Under the pieces are notes generated by a model. It was not told where the DNA came from. It did no database searches and saw only the letters and a list, made by a program, of their open reading frames with translations. The translations under genes were made by a program, and so were the position numbers. Positions 14,662-23,158 of a stretch of 64,000 nt of DNA are shown here, piece after piece. The stretch's first letter is position 1. Every line of letters starts with the position of its first letter. Source of the DNA: Oceaniglobus trochenteri (GTDB taxonomy: Bacteria; Pseudomonadota; Alphaproteobacteria; Rhodobacterales; Rhodobacteraceae); the NCBI RefSeq assembly GCF_020529025.1, contig NZ_JACNMM010000015.1, positions 1-64,000 on the forward strand, given 5' to 3'.

Positions 14662-17619
14662 ATGCCCCTTTTGAATTCCGCAGGATCGACTCTTTCCGTC
14701 GTCGCCCATGCAGACGATGACCTGCTGTTTCAAAATCCCGACATCCAGCACAGCATCAGCGATGGTGGCGGTCATACCACCGTCTACCTGACCGCGGGCG
14801 ATGCCGGGCAGGATGCCGATTACTGGGAAGGCCGCGAGGCCGGGGCCAAGGCCGCCTATGGCCACATGGCCGGGGCAAACGACTGGGTCGATACCGTGGC
14901 CACCTTCGGCGCCGGCGACTCCAGCTTCGACGTGCAGACCTCATATCTTGAAAGCAACCCCGAGGTGCGGCTGTATTTCCTGCGCCTGCCCGATGGCAAC
15001 CCCAATGGCGGGGGCTATTCCGGTACCGGCGAACAAAGCCTTGAACAGCTTTGGAACGGCGACATCGAAAGCATCTCCAGCGTCGACGGGGCAAATGCCT
15101 ATACCGCAGACCAGGTATCAGGCCTGCTGCTTGGCCTGATGGAGCATCATCAGCCCGATGCCGTCCTGATCCAGGATCACAGCTCGCAGCATGCCGGCGG
15201 CAACCATTCCGACCATGTCCATTCATCGCAGTTCGCCTTTGACGCCCAGCAGCACTATTCCGGCGATCACCAGGTGATCTCCTATGTCGAATATGCCTCG
15301 TCCGGGCTTGACGCGAACCTGTCGCCCGAGGACGCCGAGCAGAACCTCGAAACCTTCTATGCCTACGCAGCCCATGACCCGCATGTCTCAAGCGGGACAG
15401 ACGCCCAGGGCAATCCCGTCATCTCCGACCGCTACCACGCCTGGACCCAGCGCAGCCACGAGGTGGACAACCTGCCCGACACGCCCGCCGGCACGGAACC
15501 CGAATACGAAACCCTGGCCTTCGTGTCGGAAGCCAACCCGCCCGAGGCCGATCCGCTGACCCTCACCGGAACCGAGGGCGACGATATCCTGCTGGGCGGC
15601 GAGGGTGACGAAACCCTTCTGGGCCTTGGCGGTGACGATTCGCTGAACGGCGGGGCGGGCGACGATTCCCTTGTCGGGGGCGACGGCAACGACACCCTGC
15701 GCGGCGACTACGGCAACGACACGATCCTGGGCGGCGACGGCAACGACGAGATCGAGGGCCTTTTCGGCGATGACCGCATCTATGCGGGCGCGGGGGACGA
15801 TCACGTCTTCGCCCGCGACGACAACGACATCGTCTATGGTGAAGAAGGCAACGATACCCTGATCGGCGGCATTGGTGTCGACACGATCTATGGCGGCGAC
15901 GGCAACGACCTGCTGGCCGGCAGCCAGGGCAACGACGAAATTCACGGCGGCGACGGCAATGACCTGGTCTTCATCGGCGTCCACGAGGATTCGGACCGCA
16001 TCTTCATGGATGGCGGCAACGATTTCCTGGATGGCGGCACCGCCGGTTCGGGGTTCTATGCCGAAGGCGGCGATGGCAACGACATCATGAATTCGGGCGT
16101 CGGCAACGACACCCTGCTGGGCGGGGCGGGCAACGACCAGTTGAACGGCGGCGCGGGCAACGACATTCTTGACGGCGGGCCCGGCATGGATGTGCTGACC
16201 GGCGGCGACGGTGACGATGTTTTCGTCCTGCAGGACGTGCCGGGCAGCGTGCGGATCACCGATTTCGGCGCCAACGGCGCGGCCGACCTGATCAACCTGT
16301 CACAGCTTTCCGGCTATCAGTCGGCCGAGGCCCTGTCCCAGGCGATGACCGTCGAGAATGGCGTCACCACGCTGACCCTCGACGTCACGGATGGCACGCT
16401 GTCGGTGGAAATCCACTCGGCAGCGCCCCTTGAAGCGGCCGATTTCGGGCTGAGCGGTGAACTGGTGCTGCCCACCGATCCGCAGGATCCCGGCGATCCG
16501 ACCGACCCTGTCGACCCGACCGACCCTTCCGATCCGACCGATCCTTCCGACCCCACAGGCGGCGAAGGTGTCACCTATTCGCTGGACGGGCCCGACGCCG
16601 GCCATTTCGACGTCGACGCCGAAACCGGCGAGATCAGCAACAAGGACTGGTTCACGCCCAACTATGAACAGGTCTGGGACGTGAACGGCGATCACATCTA
16701 CGAAGTCTCGGTCCTGGGCACGAACCCCGACGGAACCGAAGCCAGCAACAACGACCTGCAACTTGTCGTCACCGAAACTGGCAGCTTCTGGCGCGATGCC
16801 GAAGACGCCCCGACCGACCCCGTCGATCCTTCCGATCCAGCCGACCCCGACGAAGGCTTCGACCCCTTCGAGGGCGAAGGCGGCGTGGGCGACAGCTTCG
16901 CGCTCGAAGGGCCGGATGCCGGGCATTTCAACATCGACGCCGACACCGGAATGATCAGCAACAAGGACTGGTTCACCCCCGACTATGACAACGTCTGGGA
17001 CGTGAACGGCGACCATGTCTTCGATGTCTCGGTCATCGGGCTTGACGCCGCAGGCACCGAAGTCAGCAGCCGCGACGTGGAACTGGTGGTCACCGAAACC
17101 GGATCGTTCTGGCAGCAGGCCGGGGCCGACACCGGCGGCGAAGACCCGGCCGATCCCAGCGATCCGGCCGACCCCGTCGATGCCTTCGATCCCTTCGACG
17201 GCAACGGCAGCCCCGCCGCCAGCCACGCGCTGGAAGGCCCGGACGCCGGGCATTTCGATATCGACCCGGTGACCGGCGCGATCAGCAACAAGGACTGGTT
17301 CAGCCCCTCCTATGGTCAGGTCTGGGACGTGAACGGCGATCACATCTACGAAGTCTCGGTTCTGGGGCTGGAAGATGACGGCGAAGAGATCAGCCGCGCG
17401 CCGTTCCAGCTGGTGGTGTCCGAAACCGGGGCCACCTGGCAACCGGGCAGCCCCTCGGACGACGACGACACGGCGCAGGACCCGGCGGCAGAAATGCAGC
17501 AGGACACCTCGGAAGACGAAGACATCATGAACGCGCTTTTCGTGCCGGAAGACCCCGAGGAATCGGACATCCCCGACGATGGCGAGGAAGAATCCGCCGA
17601 GATGATGTACGACTACTGA
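14662..17619 (+). CDS. Secreted RTX protein with N-terminal PIG-L/LmbE-like deacetylase domain and three C-terminal repeats
   Basis: A 985-residue acidic protein. Residues 1-270 resemble PIG-L/LmbE de-N-acetylases: SVVAHADDDLL at 12-22 (a variant of AHPDDE, metal-binding) and HSDHVHSSQF near 183-192. Residues 301-523 are RTX nonapeptide repeats (GGDGNDxL) that bind Ca2+, followed by a DVFVLQDVPG end cap. Residues 634-930 hold three copies of an 80-residue beta-rich unit separated by Asp/Pro linkers, then an acidic tail. There is no N-terminal signal peptide, so export by a type I system is expected, but none is encoded here. The target sugar or polymer is unknown. The gene stands alone after a 288-base gap that holds no other recognised feature. 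Confidence 0.82.
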   Translation: MPLLNSAGSTLSVVAHADDDLLFQNPDIQHSISDGGGHTTVYLTAGDAGQDADYWEGREAGAKAAYGHMAGANDWVDTVATFGAGDSSFDVQTSYLESNPEVRLYFLRLPDGNPNGGGYSGTGEQSLEQLWNGDIESISSVDGANAYTADQVSGLLLGLMEHHQPDAVLIQDHSSQHAGGNHSDHVHSSQFAFDAQQHYSGDHQVISYVEYASSGLDANLSPEDAEQNLETFYAYAAHDPHVSSGTDAQGNPVISDRYHAWTQRSHEVDNLPDTPAGTEPEYETLAFVSEANPPEADPLTLTGTEGDDILLGGEGDETLLGLGGDDSLNGGAGDDSLVGGDGNDTLRGDYGNDTILGGDGNDEIEGLFGDDRIYAGAGDDHVFARDDNDIVYGEEGNDTLIGGIGVDTIYGGDGNDLLAGSQGNDEIHGGDGNDLVFIGVHEDSDRIFMDGGNDFLDGGTAGSGFYAEGGDGNDIMNSGVGNDTLLGGAGNDQLNGGAGNDILDGGPGMDVLTGGDGDDVFVLQDVPGSVRITDFGANGAADLINLSQLSGYQSAEALSQAMTVENGVTTLTLDVTDGTLSVEIHSAAPLEAADFGLSGELVLPTDPQDPGDPTDPVDPTDPSDPTDPSDPTGGEGVTYSLDGPDAGHFDVDAETGEISNKDWFTPNYEQVWDVNGDHIYEVSVLGTNPDGTEASNNDLQLVVTETGSFWRDAEDAPTDPVDPSDPADPDEGFDPFEGEGGVGDSFALEGPDAGHFNIDADTGMISNKDWFTPDYDNVWDVNGDHVFDVSVIGLDAAGTEVSSRDVELVVTETGSFWQQAGADTGGEDPADPSDPADPVDAFDPFDGNGSPAASHALEGPDAGHFDIDPVTGAISNKDWFSPSYGQVWDVNGDHIYEVSVLGLEDDGEEISRAPFQLVVSETGATWQPGSPSDDDDTAQDPAAEMQQDTSEDEDIMNALFVPEDPEESDIPDDGEEESAEMMYDY
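15562..16230 (+). repeat. RTX (GGxGxDxLx) nonapeptide repeat array
   Basis: Roughly twenty tandem nonapeptide-like units, repeatedly GGDGNDxx or GGAGNDxx, encoded by GC-rich repeats such as GGCGGCGACGGCAACGAC. They should fold as a calcium-loaded parallel beta roll. The middle (about 15950-16060) is less regular (HEDSDRIFMDGGNDF). Confidence 0.9.
16561..17450 (+). repeat. Three tandem 80-residue protein repeats with Asp/Pro linkers
   Basis: Three copies starting at 16561, 16873 and 17200. Each contains GPDAGHF, then (E/M/A)ISNKDWF, VWDVNGDH, (E/D)VSV(L/I)G and LVV(T/S)ETG in the same order. The pattern resembles cadherin-like bacterial surface repeats. Linkers are DP-rich (DPTDPxDPxDP). The DNA copies have diverged, so the duplication is not very recent. 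Confidence 0.85.
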
Positions 17620-17683
17620 CGCGTGGCCATGAACCGCCCTGCCCGTCGATCGCGACAGGTGGGGCGGATGGCCGCGTCTGGCG

Positions 17684-18676
17684 TCACGTTACCCGCTGCG
17701 CCACCACCGCCACGCAATCGCCCATGCCGACAAGGCCGGGCACATGGCGCGCCGTCAGAATCCCCGACAACCGCGCCGGAATCTCCTGCGCCGGGCTGCC
17801 GCTGCGGTCGGTCGGCCAGATCCGCGCCAGGGGCTGGCCGCGTTCCACTTCTTCGCCAAGGTCCACCATGGGCTCCAGCAGGCCGGGGGTTTCGCAGAAG
17901 GCGAAGCAGCGTTCGTCAGGCATGTCGAGCATTTCCGACGGCGCCTTTTGCGGCGTTCCCTTCAGGATTCCGGCATGGATCAGCAGGTTTCGCGCCCCCT
18001 TGCGCGCTACCGCGACGCTGGCCGCCGTGGCGGTGCCGCCGCCGCCCAGTTCGGTCGTGACAAAGACCTTGCCCTGGGATTCCACTTCGGTGTCGAACAT
18101 GCCGACACTGTCGATTTCCAGCATCCGCATCGACCAGGGGGCGTTGAAAGCCTCCATCGCGGCCATGCAGGCGGCCTCCTGGGTCTTGTCGGCCAGGATA
18201 TGGGCTGCGGCGAAGGGCAGGAAATCCAGCGTCCGCCCGCCCGAATGGTAATCGAGCACGATATCGGCCATGGGCACCAGCCGGGTGGCGATGAAATGCG
18301 CGATCTTCTGGGTCACCGTTCCGTCGGGACGGCCCGGAAAGCTGCGGTTCATGTTGCAGCCGTCGATGGGCGAACAGCGCCGCCCGGCCGAGAAGGCAGG
18401 CAGGTTCATCATCGGCAGGATGATCACCCGACCGTTGATCGCCGCCGGGTCCAGCGTCGCGGCAAGCTCTTGCAGGGCAATCGGCCCCTCGTATTCGTCG
18501 CCATGGTTGCCGGCGGTCAGAAGGGCCGTCGGCCCCTGCCCGCCCGCAATCACGGTGATCGGAACCATCACCGCCCCCCAGGCGCTTTCGTCGCGGCTGT
18601 GGGGCAGGCGAAGAAAGCCGTGATGCACGCCTTGGGCATCCAGGGGAATCGTCGGGGTGATCGGGCTGTATGTCAT
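17684..18676 (-). CDS. doeB: DoeB (EutE), N-alpha-acetyl-L-2,4-diaminobutyrate deacetylase
   Basis: A 330-residue zinc carboxypeptidase-like enzyme of the aspartoacylase/succinylglutamate desuccinylase family. In ectoine catabolism it removes acetate from N-alpha-acetyl-diaminobutyrate made by DoeA. Zinc-site features are GNHGDEYEGP near residue 55 (His and Glu ligands), the NMNRSFPGRPDG substrate loop, and DYHSGG near 145 (His ligand). The start at 18676 (ATG) overlaps the doeA stop by 4 bases (ATGA), so the two are translationally coupled; a longer upstream frame is rejected for that reason. Confidence 0.92.
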   Translation of the reverse strand: MTYSPITPTIPLDAQGVHHGFLRLPHSRDESAWGAVMVPITVIAGGQGPTALLTAGNHGDEYEGPIALQELAATLDPAAINGRVIILPMMNLPAFSAGRRCSPIDGCNMNRSFPGRPDGTVTQKIAHFIATRLVPMADIVLDYHSGGRTLDFLPFAAAHILADKTQEAACMAAMEAFNAPWSMRMLEIDSVGMFDTEVESQGKVFVTTELGGGGTATAASVAVARKGARNLLIHAGILKGTPQKAPSEMLDMPDERCFAFCETPGLLEPMVDLGEEVERGQPLARIWPTDRSGSPAQEIPARLSGILTARHVPGLVGMGDCVAVVAQRVT

Positions 18677-19857
18677 ACTTTCACGAACAATTCGCGGGGG
18701 GTTGAGCAGAAACACTCGTGCCCCGTTTCGGTGATGCGGATCGGCTCGGTGATTTCCAGGCCGCCGTCGTCAAGCCAGAGCGCGGGCATGAAATGGAAGG
18801 TCATCCCCGGCTCAAGCACGGTCATGTCGCCGCGCCGGAACGAGATCGTGCGCTCGCCCCAGTCGGGGGGATAGCTGATCCCGATGGCATAGCCACAGCG
18901 GCTGTCCTTTTCGAAACCTGCCTTGTTCAGCGTGGCGTTGAAGGCATTGGCGATATCTTCGGCCCGGTTGCCGGGGCGGGCCTGCTCCAGCCCCGCCGCG
19001 ATGGCGTCCAGAACGGCCCTTTCGGCATCGCGATACTTCTGCGGCACCTTCCCCAGGAACAGGGTGCGGGATTGCGGGCATTGATACCGGCGGTGGGCGC
19101 CCGCGATCTCGAAGAAGGTCGCCTCGCCGGTTTCCATCGGCCGGTCGTCCCACGTCAGGTGCGGCGCGGTCGCATCAAGCCCCGAGGGCGCCATGGGCAC
19201 GATGGCTGGATAATCGCCCCAATAGCCGAAAGCGCCCCGGATGCCGGTGGCATAGATCTCGGCCACCAGGTCGTTCTTGCGCATCCCTGGCTTGGCCACG
19301 TCAAGAATATGCTCGTGCATCTTCTCGACGATCCGGGCGGCGCGCTGCATGTATTCGATCTCGCGCTCGGACTTGACGGCGCGCTGCCAGTTGACCAGCG
19401 CCGTGGCGTCCGAAAAGCGCGCCTTGGGCAGGGCGGCAAGAAGGGCCGCGTGGGCGGCGGCGGCGTAATAATAATTGTCCATCTCGACGCCGATCTGCGC
19501 CTTTTCCAGCCCCAGTTCGGCAAGAAGTTCGGCCAGGTTGGTCATCGGGTGCTTTTCGGGGTTCTGCACGAAGGTGTCGTCATAGCCGCGAATACTGTCG
19601 TCATCTTCCATGAAGACCGTGCGCCGCGCCCCCTGGGTATCCATTGCGCGCCCCCACCAGACCGGCTCGCCCTCGTGGGTCAGGATCACCGCCTGGTAGA
19701 CGTAGAACGACCAGCCGTCATAGCCCGACAGCCACGACATGTTCGACGGATCGCTGACAACGATGGCATCCAGCCCCCTGTCGGCCATCACCTTCCGGGT
19801 CTTGGCGATCCGGCGCCGGTATTCCGCTCCGGTGAAATTTGCCTCGAAGGTTGTCAT
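18673..19857 (-). CDS. doeA: DoeA (EutD), ectoine hydrolase
   Basis: A 394-residue M24 (creatinase/aminopeptidase P) fold protein that opens the ectoine ring to N-acetyl-diaminobutyrate. The N-terminal creatinase domain (1-150) includes SDPSNMSWLSGYDGWSFYV, and the C-terminal pita-bread domain includes MRKNDLVAEIYATG, GYWGDYPAIVP, ATFFEIAGAHRRYQC and GMTFHFMPALW. The metal-ligand set of true M24 peptidases is not fully preserved, as expected for DoeA. AAAGGAA precedes the ATG. It follows eutA by 30 bases and overlaps doeB. In the family the product also acts as a signal for the EnuR regulator. Confidence 0.94.
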   Translation of the reverse strand: MTTFEANFTGAEYRRRIAKTRKVMADRGLDAIVVSDPSNMSWLSGYDGWSFYVYQAVILTHEGEPVWWGRAMDTQGARRTVFMEDDDSIRGYDDTFVQNPEKHPMTNLAELLAELGLEKAQIGVEMDNYYYAAAAHAALLAALPKARFSDATALVNWQRAVKSEREIEYMQRAARIVEKMHEHILDVAKPGMRKNDLVAEIYATGIRGAFGYWGDYPAIVPMAPSGLDATAPHLTWDDRPMETGEATFFEIAGAHRRYQCPQSRTLFLGKVPQKYRDAERAVLDAIAAGLEQARPGNRAEDIANAFNATLNKAGFEKDSRCGYAIGISYPPDWGERTISFRRGDMTVLEPGMTFHFMPALWLDDGGLEITEPIRITETGHECFCSTPRELFVKV

Positions 19858-19887
19858 GGTGTTCCTTTCCCACTGTCGCGATGCCCG

Positions 19888-20685
19888 TCAGCCAGCGATT
19901 CCGTCGGTGAAGCCGTAGGGCAGGCCATGATCGAACAACCGCCCAAAACCGACAGGTCGCAGATCAGCCCCGGCCATCCGGCCAAGCACCCAGCACAGCG
20001 CCTGGTTCGACGTGACCACGGGCTTGCCCAGCCGCGTCTCGATCCGGTCGATCACATCGGCGCCGCGCATGGCGGTACAGGACAGGAACAGCGCCTGAAC
20101 CTCGGGGGTATCCATGGCACAAGCCGCTTCGATCATGCTGTCGTCATCGATGCGGGCCATGTCACGGTCGTCCTCCAGGGCGAAACAGGCGCTTTTCACC
20201 ACATCTATACCCTGATCGCAGAGGTAGGCGGCCATCGGCTCGGTCGTTTCGCGGACATAGGGGGTCAGCATGGCCACACGGCGCACGCCAAGCGCGGCAA
20301 AGGCGGCCATCGCGGCAAAGGAAGGGGTGATGACAGGAACACCCGGCAAGGCGGCGTGAACCGCCTCGGCCACAGCGGCATTGCCGATGGTGACCGAGGC
20401 CGAGGTGCAGGCAAAGCCCACCGCCGAAAGGTCGGCCCCCGGCACCAGCAGGGCGGCGGTGCGGGTCAAGTCGGGGGCCATGGCGCGCAGCCGCTCGGGC
20501 GTTGTCGGGTTTTCGAACCCGATCCGGGCCACGTGCAGCACCGTGGACTCATCGCGCAGGAGGTGGGCGGCATCCGCCTCGAAAACCTGGTCGGTGGACA
20601 GGAGGATCGCCCCGATCCGCGCCGGGCCTTCGGAGGTGGCCCGCAGCTGGCAAGTGACGATGTCCGTTTGCGGGAGGGGGGCCAA
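19888..20685 (-). CDS. eutA: EutA-like Asp/Glu racemase-fold protein of ectoine utilisation
   Basis: A 265-residue member of the Asp/Glu racemase/arylmalonate decarboxylase superfamily. Both cysteines of the two-base active site are present: GFACTSASV near residue 108 and FLSCTAMRG near residue 200. In related clusters EutA acts with EutB and EutC, thought to be needed for hydroxyectoine. The start is TTG with GAGGGG about 8 bases upstream, 12 bases after the usp stop. The usual partners eutB and eutC are absent: doeA follows at once. Its function without partners is unclear. Confidence 0.8.
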   Translation of the reverse strand: MAPLPQTDIVTCQLRATSEGPARIGAILLSTDQVFEADAAHLLRDESTVLHVARIGFENPTTPERLRAMAPDLTRTAALLVPGADLSAVGFACTSASVTIGNAAVAEAVHAALPGVPVITPSFAAMAAFAALGVRRVAMLTPYVRETTEPMAAYLCDQGIDVVKSACFALEDDRDMARIDDDSMIEAACAMDTPEVQALFLSCTAMRGADVIDRIETRLGKPVVTSNQALCWVLGRMAGADLRPVGFGRLFDHGLPYGFTDGIAG

Positions 20686-20697
20686 TTCAGCCGCCCC

Positions 20698-21138
20698 TCA
20701 AACGACGAGGACGGGGCATTTGGCCAGCCCCGTCACCTTGTGCGACACGCTGCCCAGAAGGTAGCTGTCGCCCGACGCGCCCAGGCCGCGACTTCCCAGG
20801 ATGATCAGATCGACCTGGTGCTTCTGGGCGAATTCATGGATCGCCCGTGCAGGCCGGCCCGACCGCACGAAGGCGCGCACGTTCTGCACCCCCGCCTCGA
20901 GAAGAAGCTTGCGGCCGTGTTCGATGATGCCGGTGGCATGTTCGCGCATGGCATCGTCGATGCTGCCCGGATCGCTGACCCGCACCATCGACAGCGAGGC
21001 TTCCAGCATCGAATGGTGGCGAAAGACGGTCAGCAGCGACACGCGCGCATCGGTCAGTTTCGACAGTTGGGCCGTCTTCTCCAACGCCCGGTCCGCGTTC
21101 TTCGAACCGTCATAGGGCGCAAGGATATGGGTGAACAT
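20698..21138 (-). CDS. usp: Universal stress protein of the ectoine TRAP system (TeaD-like)
   Basis: A 146-residue UspA-fold protein. The N-terminus MFTHILAPYDGSKNADRALE is typical, and the nucleotide loop GSRGLGASGDSYLLGSVS fits the ATP-binding G-2x-G-9x-G(S/T) pattern. In Halomonas the related TeaD binds ATP and modulates the TeaABC ectoine transporter, so the same role is inferred. GGAGG precedes the ATG. It sits 18 bases after uehC and 12 bases before eutA in one operon. Confidence 0.9.
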   Translation of the reverse strand: MFTHILAPYDGSKNADRALEKTAQLSKLTDARVSLLTVFRHHSMLEASLSMVRVSDPGSIDDAMREHATGIIEHGRKLLLEAGVQNVRAFVRSGRPARAIHEFAQKHQVDLIILGSRGLGASGDSYLLGSVSHKVTGLAKCPVLVV

Positions 21139-21156
21139 TCAGGGCTCCTCCACGGG

Positions 21157-22443
21157 TTACTTGGCAAAGGCGAGATCGCGCAGGAACAGGGCGATTTGCG
21201 GGAAGAAGATCAGCGCAATGGAAACGCCCAGCAGCATGATGATGAAGGGCGGCGTGCCGCGGATCACCTCGATATAGGGGCGCTTGAACACCGCGATGGC
21301 CGTGAAGATGTCGCATCCGAAGGGCGGCGTGGCCGAACCGATGGCCACCTGCAACGTGATCACCGTTCCCACCAGCACGGGGTCAAGCCCTACCGATTCC
21401 ACCACCGGGGCGAAGATGGGTACGAAGACCAGGATCACGACGATCGGATCGACAAACATGCAGCCGATGAAGAAGGCGATGGAGATGACGAAGAGAACGC
21501 CGATCGGCCCCATCTCGTCGATGCCGATGCCACCCAGGATCGCCTGGGGGATCTGCGCGAAGGAGATGACCCAGGAAAAGGCCGCCCCCGCCGCCACCAG
21601 GATGAAGACAACGGCGGTGATAAGGCCGGTCGACTTGGCGGTGTCGTAAAGGCCCTTGAGGTTCAGCGACCGGAACACGATCAGCTCAAGGAAGATCGCA
21701 TAGAGAACGCAGGCCGCCGCCGCCTCGGTCGGGGAAAAGATGCCGCCATAGATGCCGCCGATGATGATGGCCGGAAAGCCAAGGGGCCAAAGCGCCTGCT
21801 GCACCGCCTTCAGGCGCGCGCCCCAGGTCGTCTTCTCTTCGGTGGGCACGTTGTGGCGGATCGCATAGATCACCGAATAGGCCGAGAACAGCACGAGGAT
21901 CAGCAGCCCGGGCCCGATACCGGCGATGAACAGCTCGGCAATCGAGGTGTTGGACACGACGCCATAGATGATCATGCCGATGGAGGGCGGGATCAGGAAG
22001 GCGATGTCGGAGGAGTTCACGATCAGCGCCAGAACGAAGCTGTCCTTGTACCCGGCCTTGAGCATCCGGGGCCGCAGGGGAGAGCCGATGGCAACCACCG
22101 TCGCCTGGGTCGACCCCGACACGGCGCCGAACATGGTGCAGGCCGCCGCCGTCGAAACCGCCAGCCCGCCCTTGAGATGGCCGACAAAGGACATGACCAT
22201 GTCGATCAGCCGCCCCGCCGACTGGCCGCGCGTCATGATGTCGGCGGCGAAGATGAACATGGGCACCGCAATCAGAGAGGCAGGCCGGATGCCCGCCATC
22301 ATCTGCTGAACCATGGTTTCAAGCTGCCCGAAGCCGCCGAACAGGGTGTAGAACCCCACAAAGGCCCCCACGATCAGCGGAATCATCATCGGAAAGCCGA
22401 CAAGAAGCAGGACGATCATGATGGAGAAGATGGTGATGGCCAT
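21157..22443 (-). CDS. uehC: UehC, TRAP transporter large (DctM-type) permease for ectoines
   Basis: A 428-residue polytopic protein with 12 or more hydrophobic segments, the DctM/SiaM large subunit of a tripartite ATP-independent periplasmic transporter. Family markers include VPMFIFAADIMTRGQSAGRL near residue 60, the SGSTQATVVAIGSPLRPRM loop near 110-128, and GGIYGGIFSPTEAAAACVLYA near 225. It imports ectoine, and in relatives 5-hydroxyectoine, using a Na+ gradient, receiving substrate from UehA. It begins 3 bases after the uehB stop. Confidence 0.93.
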   Translation of the reverse strand: MAITIFSIMIVLLLVGFPMMIPLIVGAFVGFYTLFGGFGQLETMVQQMMAGIRPASLIAVPMFIFAADIMTRGQSAGRLIDMVMSFVGHLKGGLAVSTAAACTMFGAVSGSTQATVVAIGSPLRPRMLKAGYKDSFVLALIVNSSDIAFLIPPSIGMIIYGVVSNTSIAELFIAGIGPGLLILVLFSAYSVIYAIRHNVPTEEKTTWGARLKAVQQALWPLGFPAIIIGGIYGGIFSPTEAAAACVLYAIFLELIVFRSLNLKGLYDTAKSTGLITAVVFILVAAGAAFSWVISFAQIPQAILGGIGIDEMGPIGVLFVISIAFFIGCMFVDPIVVILVFVPIFAPVVESVGLDPVLVGTVITLQVAIGSATPPFGCDIFTAIAVFKRPYIEVIRGTPPFIIMLLGVSIALIFFPQIALFLRDLAFAK

Positions 22444-22446
22444 GGT

Positions 22447-23082
22447 TCAGACCTCCGTCTCGTTGTCGTCGTAGCCTTCAAGAACGTTGGTCGACAGGTA
22501 GATGTCCTTTTCGATCAGGTTCTTGATGGCCGTCAGAAGGTATTGAACCCCGGTCATGAAGAACCCGACGGGCACCCAGACCAGCGTCATCCAGACCGGG
22601 ATCTGCAGAGACGGCAAAACCCGCCCACGCCCCGCCTGGGTGAGGATGTATTGCAGGGAATACCAGGCCAGCCCCAGCATGAAGGCGGCGGTGACCAGGG
22701 AAATCACGATCATCAGAAACTTGCGCACCCGCCCGGGCATCGCATCGAAGATGGCCGACATGCGGATATGCCGCCCATGGCGTGCGGCATAGGAAATTCC
22801 GGCAAAGGTGATGAGGATGATCAGGATGCGGTTCAACTCTTCCGAGAAGAACAGCGAACTTTGAAAGACGAAACGCCCGACGACATTGGCGCTTGTGTTG
22901 GCCGCCATCAGCAGCACGCCGATGGCCAGCATCGCGGATTCAACCTTGCTGATCCAGGTGTCGATGGTGCCCAGGAACCCCGGAAGGCTGGATTGATAGA
23001 CGTCGAGTGGCGGATCATCCGTACCGGTGGTGTCGGTCTGCGATTGCAATTGCGAGCGCTGGGTTTCGTCTGTCACCGGCAT
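22447..23082 (-). CDS. uehB: UehB, TRAP transporter small (DctQ-type) permease
   Basis: A 211-residue small TRAP subunit with four TM helices between residues 40 and 190 ([40 protein letters not shown], then two more). It forms the membrane complex with UehC. The N-terminal 30 residues are hydrophilic, Thr/Asp-rich and longer than usual. GACGGGA lies upstream of the ATG. A stem-loop separates it from uehA upstream in the transcript. Confidence 0.92.
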   Translation of the reverse strand: MPVTDETQRSQLQSQTDTTGTDDPPLDVYQSSLPGFLGTIDTWISKVESAMLAIGVLLMAANTSANVVGRFVFQSSLFFSEELNRILIILITFAGISYAARHGRHIRMSAIFDAMPGRVRKFLMIVISLVTAAFMLGLAWYSLQYILTQAGRGRVLPSLQIPVWMTLVWVPVGFFMTGVQYLLTAIKNLIEKDIYLSTNVLEGYDDNETEV

Positions 23083-23109
23083 GATCCCGTCAGTTGGTTT
23101 GAACGTCGC

Positions 23110-23141
23110 TTACCCCCCGGCACGGGCGCGCCGGGGGGTAA
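23110..23141. terminator. Stem-loop between uehA and uehB (attenuator or mRNA stabiliser)
   Basis: A perfect 12-bp stem, TTACCCCCCGGC (23110-23121) with GCCGGGGGGTAA (23130-23141), and an 8-base loop, directly after the uehA stop. On the transcribed strand there is no U-run, so it more likely protects uehA mRNA or partly attenuates, giving excess binding protein over permease. Confidence 0.7.
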
Positions 23142-23158
23142 CGTGGATGCTGCGTCGC

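Noticed and set aside
15562-16230. CRISPR-like repeat array
   Set aside because: The repeats are short, variable and in frame, encoding RTX nonapeptides; no spacers or cas genes.
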